Of a DNA stretch of 64,000 nucleotides, positions 25,841-35,146 are shown one piece after another (the stretch's first letter is position 1; each line of letters opens with the position of its first letter). The position numbers and the translations under genes were made by a program. Below the pieces are notes generated by a model. It did no database searches and was not told the origin of the DNA. It saw only the letters and a list, made by a program, of their open reading frames with translations. The stretch spans positions 124,001 through 188,000 of the forward strand of contig CAVYPA010000013.1 in assembly GCA_963770295.1 (NCBI GenBank), given 5' to 3'. Source of the stretch: AWTP1-13 sp963770295 (GTDB taxonomy: Bacteria; Pseudomonadota; Alphaproteobacteria; Rhizobiales; Hyphomicrobiaceae).

Positions 25841-26644
25841 GTGACCACCGAGACCTACGAAATCCTCGCCATCAAGTACGGCGAGTTCAGCAAGCGCAAA
25901 CGCTACGAGAGCTTTATCTCCGCCGACGACCACGATGGGCCCCATCCCATCGCCTACTTCGTCTGGGTCATCCGCAACGCCAAGCGATGCCTGCTCGTCG
26001 ACAGCGGCTTCGATCCAACCGAGGGCGCCAAGCGCGGACGCCAGGTCGACCGGCTGCCGGCTGCGGCGCTGGAACTGATCGGCCTATCGGCCAACCGGAT
26101 CGAAGAGCTCATCGTCACCCACCTGCACTACGATCACGCCGGTACGCTCGGCGCCTTTCCGGCGGCCCGTTTCCATGTGCAAGCGGCGGAGATGGCTTAT
26201 GCCACAGGCCCGTGCATGTGCCACGCGCATCTGCGCTATCCGTTCACGGCCGATCACATTTGCGAAATGGTGCGCCAGGTCTATTCCGGTCGCGTACAAT
26301 TCCACGACGGCGACGCGGAGGTCGCCCCGGGGATCAGCGTGCACAAGATCGGCGGGCATAGCCGCGGCCTGCAGTGCGTGCGTGTCATGACGGATTCGGG
26401 ACCGGTCGTGCTGGCCTCCGACAGCTCGCATTTCTACGAGAACTTCGAAACCGGCAAAGTCTTCCCGATCGTGGTCGACGTCGAGGATACCTTGAAGGGC
26501 TATGCGCGGCTCGTCGAGCTGGCGGCTTCGCCCAAGCGCGTAATCCCCGGCCATGATCCGTTGGTGCTCGAGAGGTATCCGAGCCTCAATCGGCAGACGC
26601 AGGGCATCGTGCACAGGCTCGATGTGGCGCGGGTGGACGCTTAG
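25841..26644 (+). CDS. MBL-fold metallo-hydrolase, N-acyl homoserine lactonase-like
   Basis: A 267-residue metallo-beta-lactamase-fold protein. The dinuclear metal motif THLHYDHAG is present (His94, His96, Asp98, His99), with His173 in GGHSRG, Asp194 in LASDSSH and His238 in VIPGHDP. This spacing matches the AiiA/AttM lactonase branch. Quorum-quenching activity is possible but not shown, since many family members hydrolyse other lactones. It starts with GTG at 25841 and is divergent from malonyl-CoA decarboxylase. Its end touches the duplicated HMG-CoA lyase fragment. Confidence 0.88.
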   Translation: MTTETYEILAIKYGEFSKRKRYESFISADDHDGPHPIAYFVWVIRNAKRCLLVDSGFDPTEGAKRGRQVDRLPAAALELIGLSANRIEELIVTHLHYDHAGTLGAFPAARFHVQAAEMAYATGPCMCHAHLRYPFTADHICEMVRQVYSGRVQFHDGDAEVAPGISVHKIGGHSRGLQCVRVMTDSGPVVLASDSSHFYENFETGKVFPIVVDVEDTLKGYARLVELAASPKRVIPGHDPLVLERYPSLNRQTQGIVHRLDVARVDA

Positions 26645-26645
26645 C

Positions 26646-26909
26646 CGCTGCCGGCCGCGGCTTGCCTTCGCAGTCGCGCTGCTTGCGGCTCAGGCCCATG
26701 GGCCGGCGCCGGCGCGGCCCGAGGCTTGGATCGGTACGCCGCGACTGGCGGCAGCGAAACCTGACAGCGCGCGGTGTCGCGGCACCGAGCGCAGCTTGCC
26801 GCCGGCCTGCTCCGGGGCGACCGCGGCCGTGTGCTTCGGCCGCCTCGAGCAGCCGGTCGAAGCGGATGCCGGTGGCGATGCCCATGTGCTCGAAGGCAAA
26901 CAAGATCCT
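26646..26909. repeat. Degenerate tandem copy of the 3' end of the HMG-CoA-lyase gene
   Basis: This block repeats the following one (26910-27175) at roughly 95 percent identity by eye, with a few substitutions and short indels. It contains about 80 bases of downstream flank plus the last 185 or so bases of the lyase gene. On the minus strand it still reads ILFAFEHMGIATGIRFDRLLEAAE, then shifts frame. It is a non-functional fragment. Confidence 0.88.
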
Positions 26910-27175
26910 CGCTGCCGGCCGCGGCTTGCCTTCGCAGTTGCGCTGCTTGCGGCTCAGGCCCATGGGCCGAGCGCCCGCGCGGCCCGAGGCTTAGGCCGGC
27001 ACGCCGCGACTGGCGGCAGCGAAACCCGACAACGCGCGGTGTCGCGGCACCGAGCGCAGCTTGCCGCCGGCCTGCTCAGGGGCGACCGCGGCGGTGTGTT
27101 CGGCCGCCTCGAGCAGCCGGTCGAAGCGGATGCCGGTGGCGATGCCCATGTGCTCGAAGGCAAACACGAGATCCT
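26910..27175. repeat. Parent copy of the 265-base tandem duplication
   Basis: This is the functional copy, covering the 3' end and downstream flank of the HMG-CoA-lyase-like gene. The junction of the two copies shares the short sequence ATCCTCGCTG, suggesting microhomology-mediated or slippage duplication. Confidence 0.85.
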
Positions 27176-27932
27176 CGCTGGCGGTGTTGCCGGCGGCGCC
27201 GGGCGCAAAGGGACAGCCGCCCAGACCACCCGCCGCACCATCGATGACGCGCACGCCCTGCCGGTAGGCCTCGATGGCGTTGGCGACGCCCAATCCATAG
27301 GTATCGTGGCCGTGGTAGGCGAAGGTGACCTGGTCGCTGGCGTATTTGCCCATCAGGCACGCAAACAGCGAGCCGACGTGGTCGGGCGCGGCGCGCCCGG
27401 TGGTGTCGCAAATGCCGATCTCGAGTTGAGGGGCCGCGGCCATGGCCCGCTCGACGCAGGCGATGACCGCCGTCTCGGCGATGCGCCCCTCCCAAGGGCA
27501 ATCGAAGCAGGTCGACAAGCCAAAGCGCAAATTCGGCTTCATCGGTCCGAGCCCGGCCCAGGCCGCCTCGAAGGCGCGAAAACTCTCATCAACGCTCCGG
27601 TTCACATTGGCGCGGTTGTGGCTCTCCGACACCGAAATCACCCAAGCCACGTCCCGGACGCCGGCCTCGAGCGCAAGCTCGAGCCCCCTGGCGTTGGGCA
27701 CGAGCACCTGCAGGCGCAGGCCCGCCGGGACCTTGGCGCCTTTCAGAACCTCGGCCGTGTCGGCCAGCTGCGGCACGGCCCTGGGACTGACAAAGGAGCC
27801 AATCTCTAGCCGTGATAGGCCGCAGGCAGCCAGTTCCTCGATGATTGCGATCTTGCGCTCGGTGGCGATAAAGGGCTTGACCGCCTGAAACCCGTCGCGC
27901 GGCGCTACCTCAACGATTTCAACGGTTTGCAT
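26991..27932 (-). CDS. Hydroxymethylglutaryl-CoA lyase family protein
   Basis: A 313-residue DRE-TIM metallolyase. The start VEIVEVAPRDGFQAVKPFI carries the metal/catalytic Arg-Asp. ICDTTGRAAPDHVG and FAYHGHDTYGLGVAN supply metal His residues, and the C-terminal GGLGGCPFAPGAAGNTASED is the HMG-CoA lyase active-site cysteine loop. The family cleaves 3-hydroxy-3-methylglutaryl-CoA to acetyl-CoA and acetoacetate in leucine degradation. Other leucine-pathway genes are absent nearby, so related 3-hydroxyacyl-CoA substrates are possible. The 3' end was duplicated downstream without harming this copy. Confidence 0.92.
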   Translation of the reverse strand: MQTVEIVEVAPRDGFQAVKPFIATERKIAIIEELAACGLSRLEIGSFVSPRAVPQLADTAEVLKGAKVPAGLRLQVLVPNARGLELALEAGVRDVAWVISVSESHNRANVNRSVDESFRAFEAAWAGLGPMKPNLRFGLSTCFDCPWEGRIAETAVIACVERAMAAAPQLEIGICDTTGRAAPDHVGSLFACLMGKYASDQVTFAYHGHDTYGLGVANAIEAYRQGVRVIDGAAGGLGGCPFAPGAAGNTASEDLVFAFEHMGIATGIRFDRLLEAAEHTAAVAPEQAGGKLRSVPRHRALSGFAAASRGVPA

Positions 27933-28136
27933 CGGATTTTCCCAGTTCCATCGGTGGTTTTTGCCCAGGGCGCACTTGAGTATTTGCCAAGCTCTGCGTG
28001 CAGTATACGAAACATTCGCCTCGCTGCCGCCTCAAAGTGCGCCGATGGCGTTCTCGAGCAGATCGCGCACGCCGCCCATTGGCCGTTTGGCGCCAGATAT
28101 TCCGCCGCCTGCGCGCTTGAACCTGTGGGAGCCAGA

Positions 28137-29882
28137 ATGACCATCCGCCATCGTGTGCGCTTTGGAACCTCTTTGATCGTGACGGCCTCGGTTTCGGCAA
28201 CCGCGGGCACTTTGATCGCCGAGCGCGCGGGTCTGATCGAGCGGGCGCACGCCCAGCAAACCGAGGAACAAAGGAAAGAAAAAGAAAAGGGCCAACCGCC
28301 GGCCAAGAAGGGCCCGCCGCCGCCGCCGAAGGCGGCGCCGCCCGCCCCGCCCAAGGGCCCGCCCCCCCCACCGAAGGCGCCACCGCCGGCGCCGCCAAAA
28401 GCTCCCTTCCCACCGCCGAAAGCTCAACCGGCTCCGCCGCCGCCCGCCCCGCCCGTGGAAAAAAGACCAAGCGGTCCTCCGCCCACGTTCAAGGAGCCGG
28501 GCAAAGGACCGCCGCCGCGAAGCGAAGGCGCGCCCAGGCGCGAAGAAGGGCCCGGCTTCCCCGATCGCAAGCGCCAAGAGCGGGGCCAAGAACGCGGACA
28601 AGGCGGCCTGCCCGGGGAGAAGGGTGCCCCGACCGCACCTCCGGGCGCCGCGTCCCCCGCCGTTCCTGGACAACCACCTGGCGCCAGCATTCCCCGCGCC
28701 GGCTCGCCAACCGGCCCCGGCGCCCCGACCGCACCGGGCGGCATCTCCCCCGGCCTGCCCGGGCAGCCACCCGCCGCCACCATTTCCCCGGGCGGCCCAC
28801 CACCGACGAGCCCCGGCGGCCCAACCGGTCGGCCGGGCACGCCAAGCCCGCAGGCTCTGCCCGCAACGCCGGGCGCGCCAAGCGGCGCAGCGCTACCGGG
28901 GGGCGCAAGCCCGCGCTCGCTCGCCCCGTCCGATCCCGCCGCGCAAGGCCTGCGCAGCGGCCAACCGGCGCCCAGGGGCCTTGAGGACGTGAAGAAGGCC
29001 CGCGAAGAGAAGATCGAAGCCGGCGGCGTCAAGGTGATCAAAGAACCCGGCGATCGCGTCATCATCAAGCAGGACAATCGCATCATCATCAAGCACGACG
29101 AGGCGGAAAATTTCCGGCGCCGGCCCGATGCAAAAACCGAGAAGCGCGCGGACGGCGTGCAGATCACCTTCTTCGATCGCCCGGGCGGCGTGCGCGTCGT
29201 CACCGAGGTCGACGGCAACGGCCGCCTGCTGCGGCGCTACCGTCGCGGCCCGGACGGCCGCGAGGTGCACCTGATCGACAATCGTCGCTTCTATCGCAAC
29301 GTCGGCATCGGTGTGGCCGTGGGCGTGGGCGTGGGTATCGTCGCCCTCAATCTCGCGCGTCCGCACATCACCATTCCGCGCGAGCGCTACATCGTCGAGT
29401 ATGATCGCGCCCGCGACGTGGACCTCGACGAGGTGCTGCTGGCCCCACCCATCGAGCGCCTCGACCGCGGCTACTCGTTGGAAGAAATCCGCTATAGCCA
29501 GGAGCTGCGCGAATATACGCGCCGCATCGATCTCGACATCAACTTCGAGTTCGGCGCCTTTGAGGTTACGCCCGAGCAATATCCGAAGCTCGAGCGCCTG
29601 GCCCGGTCCATGCTGCGCGCGCTCGAACGCGACCCCGACTTGGTGTTTTTGATCGAAGGCCACACGGATGCCGTCGGGCCGGACGAAGACAACCTGAGCC
29701 TCTCCGATCGGCGCGCCTCCTCGGTGGCCACGATCCTCTCCGACCAGTTCGGGGTACCGCCGGAAAACCTTGTCACCCAGGGCTACGGTGAGCAGTACCT
29801 CAAGGTCGACACGCAAGGGCCCGAGCGCCTCAACCGCCGCGTGGCCGTGCGCAACATCAAGGGTCTGATGGCGGAGCGCTGA
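28137..29882 (+). CDS. OmpA-family protein with long proline/glycine-rich region
   Basis: A 581-residue envelope protein. The start at ATG 28137 gives an N-terminal signal-like segment (RFGTSLIVTASVSATAGTLIAERAG, HAQQ). A charged and proline-rich stretch follows (about residues 45-130, repeats of PPPPKAPPPAPPK type), then a collagen-like Gly/Pro region with many GxPxxPG motifs to about 280. A middle domain follows, with a short hydrophobic segment near 390-405 (NVGIGVAVGVGVGIVAL). The C-terminal OmpA domain (about 470-581) binds peptidoglycan: FEFGAFEVTPEQYPKLERLA, IEGHTDAVGPDEDNLSLSDRRA and RRVAV. The proline-rich part may span the periplasm. It is divergent from the lyase gene. Confidence 0.85.
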   Translation: MTIRHRVRFGTSLIVTASVSATAGTLIAERAGLIERAHAQQTEEQRKEKEKGQPPAKKGPPPPPKAAPPAPPKGPPPPPKAPPPAPPKAPFPPPKAQPAPPPPAPPVEKRPSGPPPTFKEPGKGPPPRSEGAPRREEGPGFPDRKRQERGQERGQGGLPGEKGAPTAPPGAASPAVPGQPPGASIPRAGSPTGPGAPTAPGGISPGLPGQPPAATISPGGPPPTSPGGPTGRPGTPSPQALPATPGAPSGAALPGGASPRSLAPSDPAAQGLRSGQPAPRGLEDVKKAREEKIEAGGVKVIKEPGDRVIIKQDNRIIIKHDEAENFRRRPDAKTEKRADGVQITFFDRPGGVRVVTEVDGNGRLLRRYRRGPDGREVHLIDNRRFYRNVGIGVAVGVGVGIVALNLARPHITIPRERYIVEYDRARDVDLDEVLLAPPIERLDRGYSLEEIRYSQELREYTRRIDLDINFEFGAFEVTPEQYPKLERLARSMLRALERDPDLVFLIEGHTDAVGPDEDNLSLSDRRASSVATILSDQFGVPPENLVTQGYGEQYLKVDTQGPERLNRRVAVRNIKGLMAER

Positions 29883-29905
29883 GGCAAACTGAGCGCCGAT
29901 GCTGC

Positions 29906-29930
29906 GGGGTCAGAAGGACGCTCTGACCCC
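29906..29930. terminator. Bidirectional stem-loop after the OmpA gene
   Basis: GGGGTCAGA and TCTGACCCC form a perfect nine-base stem with a seven-base loop. It lies 24 bases after the OmpA stop and before the stop of the convergent dehydratase gene. It has no T-tract. Confidence 0.5.
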
Positions 29931-29983
29931 CGGTGGCCGCGGCGTGGGCTGCGTGACGGCGACGCCGCAGCCGGGCTCGTGCA

Positions 29984-31699
29984 TCAACGCCGCAGGAAGC
30001 CGAAGTCGCATCCCTCGGGTGCCTGCAAGACCGTCTCGCGGAACAGGCGATCGTAGCCGCGCAGGTCCGCGGTTGCCGGGGCTCGCCAGGTCGCCCGGCG
30101 CTTGTCGAGCTCGCCAGCGTCCACCAGGAGATCGAGGCGGCGTTCCTTCACGCTGAGGCGGATCCGATCGCCGGTGCGCACCATCGCCAGCGGACCCCCC
30201 GCGGCAGCCTCCGGCGCTACATGCAGCACGATGGTGCCGTAGGCCGTCCCGGACATGCGCGCATCGGAGATGCGCACCATATCCTTGACGCCGGCCGCCA
30301 ACAGCTTTTTCGGGATCGGCAGAAAGCCTGCCTCCGGCATCGCCGAGGCGCTCTTCGGCCCGGCATGCTGCAACACCAACATGTCGTCGGCCGTCACCTC
30401 GAGATCGGGATCGTCGACGCGCGCGGCCATGTCCTCAAGCGAGGAGAATACGACCGCACGAGCGGTCTTCTCGAACAGGGCTGGGGTCGCCGCCGAACGT
30501 TTGATGATGCAGCCGTCGGGCGCCAGGCTACCGAACAACGCCACCAAGCCGCCCTGGCGCTCGAGCGGCTCGGCCGCCGATTTGATGACGCGGCGATCGA
30601 CATAGGCACCCGCCTCCGCCGCCAGGCGCTCGCCCAGCGTTTCGCCCGCGATCGTCATGCAGTCGAGGTGGAGCAGGGATTTCAGCTCGCGCAGCACGGC
30701 ACCAATGCCGCCGGCGGCGAAAAAATCCTCCATGTAAAACTCCTGCCCGACCGGCTTGACGGCGGCCAGCACGGGCGTCGTGTCGGACAAGTCGTTGAGC
30801 CGGTTGAGATCGAAGCTGTGGCCGAGCCGCCCGGCAATGGCAGCAAGGTGGATCACGCCGTTGGTCGAGCCGCCGAGGGCCAAGAGCACGCGCGCGGCAT
30901 TCTCGATCGACTTTGCCGTGATGATTTTGTCCGGCGTCAGATCGGAATGGGCAAGCGCCACGGCGCGCGCGCCGGTGGCCTCGGCCGCGCGCAGGCGATC
31001 GGCGTGAACCGCGGGGATGGCCGCGGTCCCGGGCAGCGTCATGCCGAGCGCTTCGGCGATCGCCGCCATGGTCGAGGCCGTGCCCATCACCGCACACGTG
31101 CCGGTGGTGGTCACGAGCCGGCCCTCGACCGCCTCGATGCCCTGCTGATCCAATTGACCAGCGCGGTATTGCGTCCAGAACTTGCGGCAATCGGTGCAGG
31201 CGCCGACGCGGTCATCCCTGAACCGCGAGGTCATCTGTGGCCCGCCGATCAATTCGATGGCGGGCTTGCCGGCGCTGGCGGCGCCCATCAGTTGCGCCGG
31301 CACGGTCTTGTCGCAGCCGCCCATCAGCACCACCGCATCCATCGGTTGGGCGCGGATCATCTCCTCCGTGTCCATCGCCATCAGATTGCGGAATTTCATG
31401 GAGTTGGGCGCCAGCGTCAACTCGTGCAGCGAAATGGTGGGAAACTCGAGGGCGAGCCCGCCGGCCGACGTCACCCCGCGTTTGACCGCATCGAGCAGCT
31501 CCGGGAAGTGGCGGTGGCAGGGATTGAACTTGGAGTGCGTGAAGGCGATGCCCACCACTGGGCGTTTCAACTCGGCGCCGGAGTAGCCCATCGAGCGCGC
31601 AAAAGCCCGGCGCATATAGGCGGAAAAGTCGGCATCACCGTAGACTTGCAGGTCGCGGAGAAAGCCACGCTGCGTGCGAGGTTTGCCCGATTGTGCCAT
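29984..31699 (-). CDS. IlvD/Edd-family dehydratase
   Basis: A 571-residue member of the dihydroxy-acid/sugar-acid dehydratase family. Iron-sulfur and substrate motifs are visible: GIAFTHSKFNPCHRHFPEL (first Cys), VVLMGGCDKTVPAQLMGAA (second Cys), CTDCRKFW, and TTTGTCAVMGTASTMA (third Cys). The C-terminal beta domain carries VKDMVRISDARMSGTAYGTIVLHVAPEAA. The sequence fits the pentonate/arabonate dehydratase-like branch better than biosynthetic IlvD, because the N-terminal arm is YGDADFSAYMRRAFARSMGYSGAEL, but the substrate is not certain. No sugar-acid genes are adjacent. Confidence 0.85.
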   Translation of the reverse strand: MAQSGKPRTQRGFLRDLQVYGDADFSAYMRRAFARSMGYSGAELKRPVVGIAFTHSKFNPCHRHFPELLDAVKRGVTSAGGLALEFPTISLHELTLAPNSMKFRNLMAMDTEEMIRAQPMDAVVLMGGCDKTVPAQLMGAASAGKPAIELIGGPQMTSRFRDDRVGACTDCRKFWTQYRAGQLDQQGIEAVEGRLVTTTGTCAVMGTASTMAAIAEALGMTLPGTAAIPAVHADRLRAAEATGARAVALAHSDLTPDKIITAKSIENAARVLLALGGSTNGVIHLAAIAGRLGHSFDLNRLNDLSDTTPVLAAVKPVGQEFYMEDFFAAGGIGAVLRELKSLLHLDCMTIAGETLGERLAAEAGAYVDRRVIKSAAEPLERQGGLVALFGSLAPDGCIIKRSAATPALFEKTARAVVFSSLEDMAARVDDPDLEVTADDMLVLQHAGPKSASAMPEAGFLPIPKKLLAAGVKDMVRISDARMSGTAYGTIVLHVAPEAAAGGPLAMVRTGDRIRLSVKERRLDLLVDAGELDKRRATWRAPATADLRGYDRLFRETVLQAPEGCDFGFLRR

Positions 31700-32280
31700 G
31701 ATCCACCCTGTGTTCGCCTCGCCTCGAGCCTAGCACGCAATCCGTGTCCCGGCAGCTTGGCCGGCAACCCGGTTAGGCCGCCGCCGGCCAGCAACCCGTC
31801 GGCGCCAGCCAAGTGGCCTCTTCCTCCTCATTCTGCCCAGCGAAGGGGAAACCTATTCTTTCGTGGGCTCAGCGAGCGTCCCACACGCGACCGCATGGGC
31901 CTGACGATCGCCGAGGCAAGGTCGTGGAATTCCTCGCACGGCTCGCCGCGCCTGCGAACAAGCCTCGCTGCGGGCAACGGACGGCGCTGGCCTCATCTCC
32001 TGCTTTGCTGCCAACTAACCGACCTGATAGCCTTGCATCGAGCGGCTGCCGCGGCGGCGGCGCTGCGGTCTTTGCCGCGCGGCGTCCTTGCCGGGCAGGT
32101 TGGCACCGATCGCCGAGCCTTGCTTTTTGTGCCCCGCTGCGCTTGCACGGCGGGCTGCGCTCCCCACCTCCTCAGCGGGCGGGGAGGCGAGCTTGAAACG
32201 CGGTGCAACGGTTGACGATGCAGGTCTGCCCCGCGGCTGGTCGTCACTAACCGCAGTGTCAACGTCGTGGAGAAACGCTT
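31700..32280. other. Gene-poor region between the dehydratase and DUF4242 genes
   Basis: About 580 bases. Frames present here are arginine/proline-rich shadows with no family match. The region should hold divergent promoters for both neighbours. I see no RNA gene or clear operator. Confidence 0.4.
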
Positions 32281-32562
32281 ATGGCTTTGCGCAAATTCAT
32301 CATCGAACGCGATATTCCCAAGGTCGGCAGCTTAGAGCGCGAGCAACTGCGCGGCGCTGCGGCCAAGTCCAATGAAGTCCTGAACCAGCTGGCCCCCGAC
32401 ATCCAGTGGGTTGAAAGCTACGTTGCCGACAACAAGACGTTTTGTGTCTATCTCGCCAAGGATGAGGCGGTCATTCGCCAGCACGCGGACATGAGCGGCT
32501 TTCCGGCCACCCAGGTCACCGAAGTCAAAAAGATAATCGATCCGACCACCGCGAACGGCTGA
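32281..32562 (+). CDS. DUF4242-family small protein (possible nickel-binding)
   Basis: A 93-residue protein with the DUF4242 pattern: KFIIERDIPKVGSLEREQLR, the middle WVESYVADNKTFCVYLA, and DMSGFPATQVTEVKKIIDP at the end. Some members (SCO4226 type) bind nickel. This one keeps a conserved Cys (TFCVYL) and His (IRQHADMSG). The function is unknown. The ATG at 32281 follows a purine-rich stretch (GTGGAGAAACGCTT). A probable terminator follows it, suggesting it is transcribed alone. Confidence 0.85.
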   Translation: MALRKFIIERDIPKVGSLEREQLRGAAAKSNEVLNQLAPDIQWVESYVADNKTFCVYLAKDEAVIRQHADMSGFPATQVTEVKKIIDPTTANG

Positions 32563-32569
32563 GGTCCGG

Positions 32570-32624
32570 GGCCGCGCCGGGCCTTCGTTCGCCGGGCGCG
32601 GCCAAGCTGCGATAGGGCTTTTTT
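32570..32624 (+). terminator. Intrinsic terminator after the DUF4242 gene
   Basis: GGCCGCGCC and GGCGCGGCC form a perfect nine-base stem (with an inner GGC/GCC extension), starting eight bases after the stop codon. A run of six T lies 15 bases past the stem. Confidence 0.5.
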
Positions 32625-32724
32625 CTGCTGACCGTGGCGCAAGTTGGGTTGACGGCGGCGCCGGCGTTTGCCACCAGTTGCCGGTGCATGGGTCGGAACG
32701 ACCGGCGGGCGGGCCGAGGGGGTC

Positions 32725-33942
32725 ATGGGTCGCGTTGCGCAGTACCGGGTGGCCTTGCTGGCGGTCGCGGTGGCGGCCTTGCTGGCGGCCTGCGCCGCGC
32801 AAACGGCACGTCAACCCGTGCCGTCTCAACTGGTGGCGGAAGCGAGCATTCCTGGCCTGGCGCACGCGCGCTTCTGGGGCGACGAGGCACCCGCCAACAT
32901 TCTCACGTTCGCCCAGACGCATATGCCCAATGCCAGGGTGATGGCATCCAAGCTTTCGCGCCAACGCGGCCGCCCGCTGGTGGAGTACCTCGCCATCTCG
33001 GGTGGGGCGGGTGATGGCGCCTTCGCCGCCGGACTGCTCGCCGGCTGGACCAAGAAAGGCGATCGGCCTCAATTCGAGGTCGTCACCGGTGTCAGCGCCG
33101 GGGCGCTGACGGCGCCGTTCGCCTATCTCGGGCCCGAATACGACGGCCGGCTACAACAAATCTGGACCAAGTATGAAACCGACGACCTGGCGACGCCACA
33201 GGTGCTGGCGGGACTGTTCGGCGCCGAAGCTTTTGCCAATTCCTCCGGGCTCGCCAACCTGATTGCCAAGTATGTCGACCGCAAGCTGCTCGACCGCATC
33301 GCCGAGGAATATCGCAAGGGTCGCGTGCTCCTGGTCGCCACCACCAATCTCGATGCCCAGCGCCCGGTCATCTGGAACATGGGCGAAATCGCCTCGAACC
33401 AGCATCCTTATGCGCTTGAGCTCTTCCGTCAGGTGATCCTCGCCTCGGCCTCGGTGCCCGGCGCCTTTCCGCCCGTGCACATCAAAGTGCGCGCGGGGGA
33501 CAAGGTGCTCGAGGAGATGCACGTTGACGGCGGGCCGACCCGGCAGGTTTTTGTGGCACCGGCGCAGCTCTCGCTTAAGACCTTCGACCGTCTCTATCCG
33601 AGGCCGCCGCTGCGACGCATCTATATTGTCAAGAACGGCAAGCTCACGCCCGAATACGAGGCCGTGGCCTCCAATACCCTGGCGATCAGCGCGCGCTCGG
33701 TTTTCACGCTGACCAAAAGCCAAAGTATCGGCGACATCAACCGGATCTACGCCATGACGCAGCGCGATGGCGCCGAGTTCCGACTGGCCTCGATCCCCGC
33801 CAGTTTCAGCGTGCCTTCCACGCAAATTTTCGATCCGGCGTACATGAAAGCCCTGTTCGCCGAAGGCTACAAGTTGGGCCGCGAAGGCGACCCGTGGATC
33901 ATGACGCCACCGGAAGCCAGCGCCACGCTGGCGGCACGCTAG
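32725..33942 (+). CDS. Patatin-like phospholipase, probable lipoprotein
   Basis: A 405-residue protein. The signal ends in a lipobox (ALLAACAAQ), with Cys23 the likely lipidation site. The patatin catalytic dyad is clear: the oxyanion glycine motif ISGGAGDGAFAAG (about 91-103), Ser124 in VTGVSAGAL, and Asp268 in HVDGGP. The product is probably anchored in the periplasmic or outer-membrane face and acts on lipids. The chosen start (MGRVAQYRVALLAVAV, 32725) gives a proper signal. The larger frame, starting further upstream, does not. Confidence 0.9.
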   Translation: MGRVAQYRVALLAVAVAALLAACAAQTARQPVPSQLVAEASIPGLAHARFWGDEAPANILTFAQTHMPNARVMASKLSRQRGRPLVEYLAISGGAGDGAFAAGLLAGWTKKGDRPQFEVVTGVSAGALTAPFAYLGPEYDGRLQQIWTKYETDDLATPQVLAGLFGAEAFANSSGLANLIAKYVDRKLLDRIAEEYRKGRVLLVATTNLDAQRPVIWNMGEIASNQHPYALELFRQVILASASVPGAFPPVHIKVRAGDKVLEEMHVDGGPTRQVFVAPAQLSLKTFDRLYPRPPLRRIYIVKNGKLTPEYEAVASNTLAISARSVFTLTKSQSIGDINRIYAMTQRDGAEFRLASIPASFSVPSTQIFDPAYMKALFAEGYKLGREGDPWIMTPPEASATLAAR

Positions 33943-33954
33943 GGCCCCGTTGCG

Positions 33955-34909
33955 TCAGGACGACTTGACGGCCGGCGCGCGGTCCGCGCAATGCTCACAT
34001 TCGATTTCGACGGTCGCGTGCACCACGCCGAAGCGCAGCTGCAAGCGCTGTTTGACCGCCGAGACGATGCGATAGGCCTCCCGTTCATCACCGATCTTGG
34101 CGTGCAGCGTCACCATCGGCCGGGCTTCGGTGAGCGACCAGGCATGGACGTGATGGATGTCCTCCACCCCCGGCACATTGGCCTCGAGGTCGCGCGCAAG
34201 CGCGCGCACATCCAAGTCCTTCGGCGCCGCTTCGATCAAAATCCGACCCGAATTCGGCCACCACGCCGTAGGCGCTGCGCAGGATCAGCACGGCGACCAG
34301 GGCGGAGAGCAGCACGTCAATGGGCATCCAACCCGTCCATAGAATGACAAGGGCGGCAACGATGGCCGCCGCCGATCCGGCCATGTCCCCCAGCACGTGG
34401 ATCATGGCGCCGCGGATATTGAGATTGTTGCGATCCGCCCCGTGCAAGGCAAGGTAGGCGGCGGCGTTGACGAGGAGGCCGAGGCTGGCGATGGCCAGCA
34501 TCGGCCCACCCAAGACCGTGACCGGCTCGCGCCAGCGGTGAAATGCCTCCCACAGGACTGCGGCGGCGATGAAAAAGAGGGTGATGCCGTTGGTGTAGGC
34601 CGCGATCACCTGAAAGCGATGAAAGCCATAGGTGCGTTGCCAGTCGGAGGGGCGCCGGGCGATCCGGAACGCCGCCCAGGCCAGGGCCAGGGAAGCCGCA
34701 TCCGTTAGCATGTGTCCGGCATCCGCCAGCAGGGCCAACGAACCCGCCAGCAGGCCGCCGGCCGCTTCTGCCAGCATGTAGGCGGCGGTGAGAACGGCCG
34801 CCCAGCCGACGCGTTTCTCGTTGTCGACCTGGGCGTGGGTCCCATGCTGGTGGTGCCCATGTTGGTGGTGCTTAGAGCCGGCAGCGTGGACCTGGTGAGG
34901 TCGTGTCAT
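33955..34909 (-). CDS. Cation diffusion facilitator (zinc-type) exporter, with one frameshift
   Basis: CDF antiporters export Zn or other divalent metals. The N-terminus is His-rich (HHQHGHHQHGTH) and likely binds metal, and six membrane helices are expected. Motifs include LADAGHMLTDAASLALAW (metal site Asp/His) and HVLGDMAGSAAAIVAAL. After YGVVAE the frame shifts. The C-terminal domain (LIEAAPKDLDVRALARDLEANVPGVEDIHHVHAWSL) lies in another frame to 33955. The lesion is the extra A at 34251-34252: coding GAATTCGGG should be GAATCGGG, giving VVAESGRILIEAAP. Corrected length is about 317 residues. The lesion resembles those in carB and recA. Confidence 0.9.
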
Positions 34910-34972
34910 GCGCTATCAACCAGTGCTTCGGCGACGCTCACCAGCATATAGGCAACCGCAGAGCCCGTCGCG

Positions 34973-35011
34973 AGCCCGCCGCCCCCAGGAAAACTCGGGG
35001 GCCAGCGGGCT
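34973..35011 (-). terminator. Stem-loop between the beta-lactamase-like and CDF genes
   Basis: AGCCCGC pairs with GCGGGCT and CCCCC pairs with GGGGG inside it, making a two-tier hairpin. It lies downstream of the beta-lactamase-like gene and upstream of the CDF gene, both on the minus strand. There is no T-tract. Confidence 0.35.
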
Positions 35012-35146
35012 AACGCTTGGCCCCGTGGCCCTCACCTGACGCGGGCAACTTGGGGCGGCAACCTGGCACGCAACCTGGGGCGGCCCCGGTGCAGCCTTGG
35101 CACGAGGTTTCCCGTGTCGTCGAGGCCGAGCCCCGTCCGCGCGCCG

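Noticed and set aside
26553..27809. Long plus-strand frame across the duplicated region and HMG-CoA lyase
   Set aside because: Antisense to a real gene; its repeated stretches just reflect the duplication.
31813..32196. Open frame of 127 residues before the DUF4242 gene
   Set aside because: Serine/arginine/proline-rich with no family and no ribosome-binding site.
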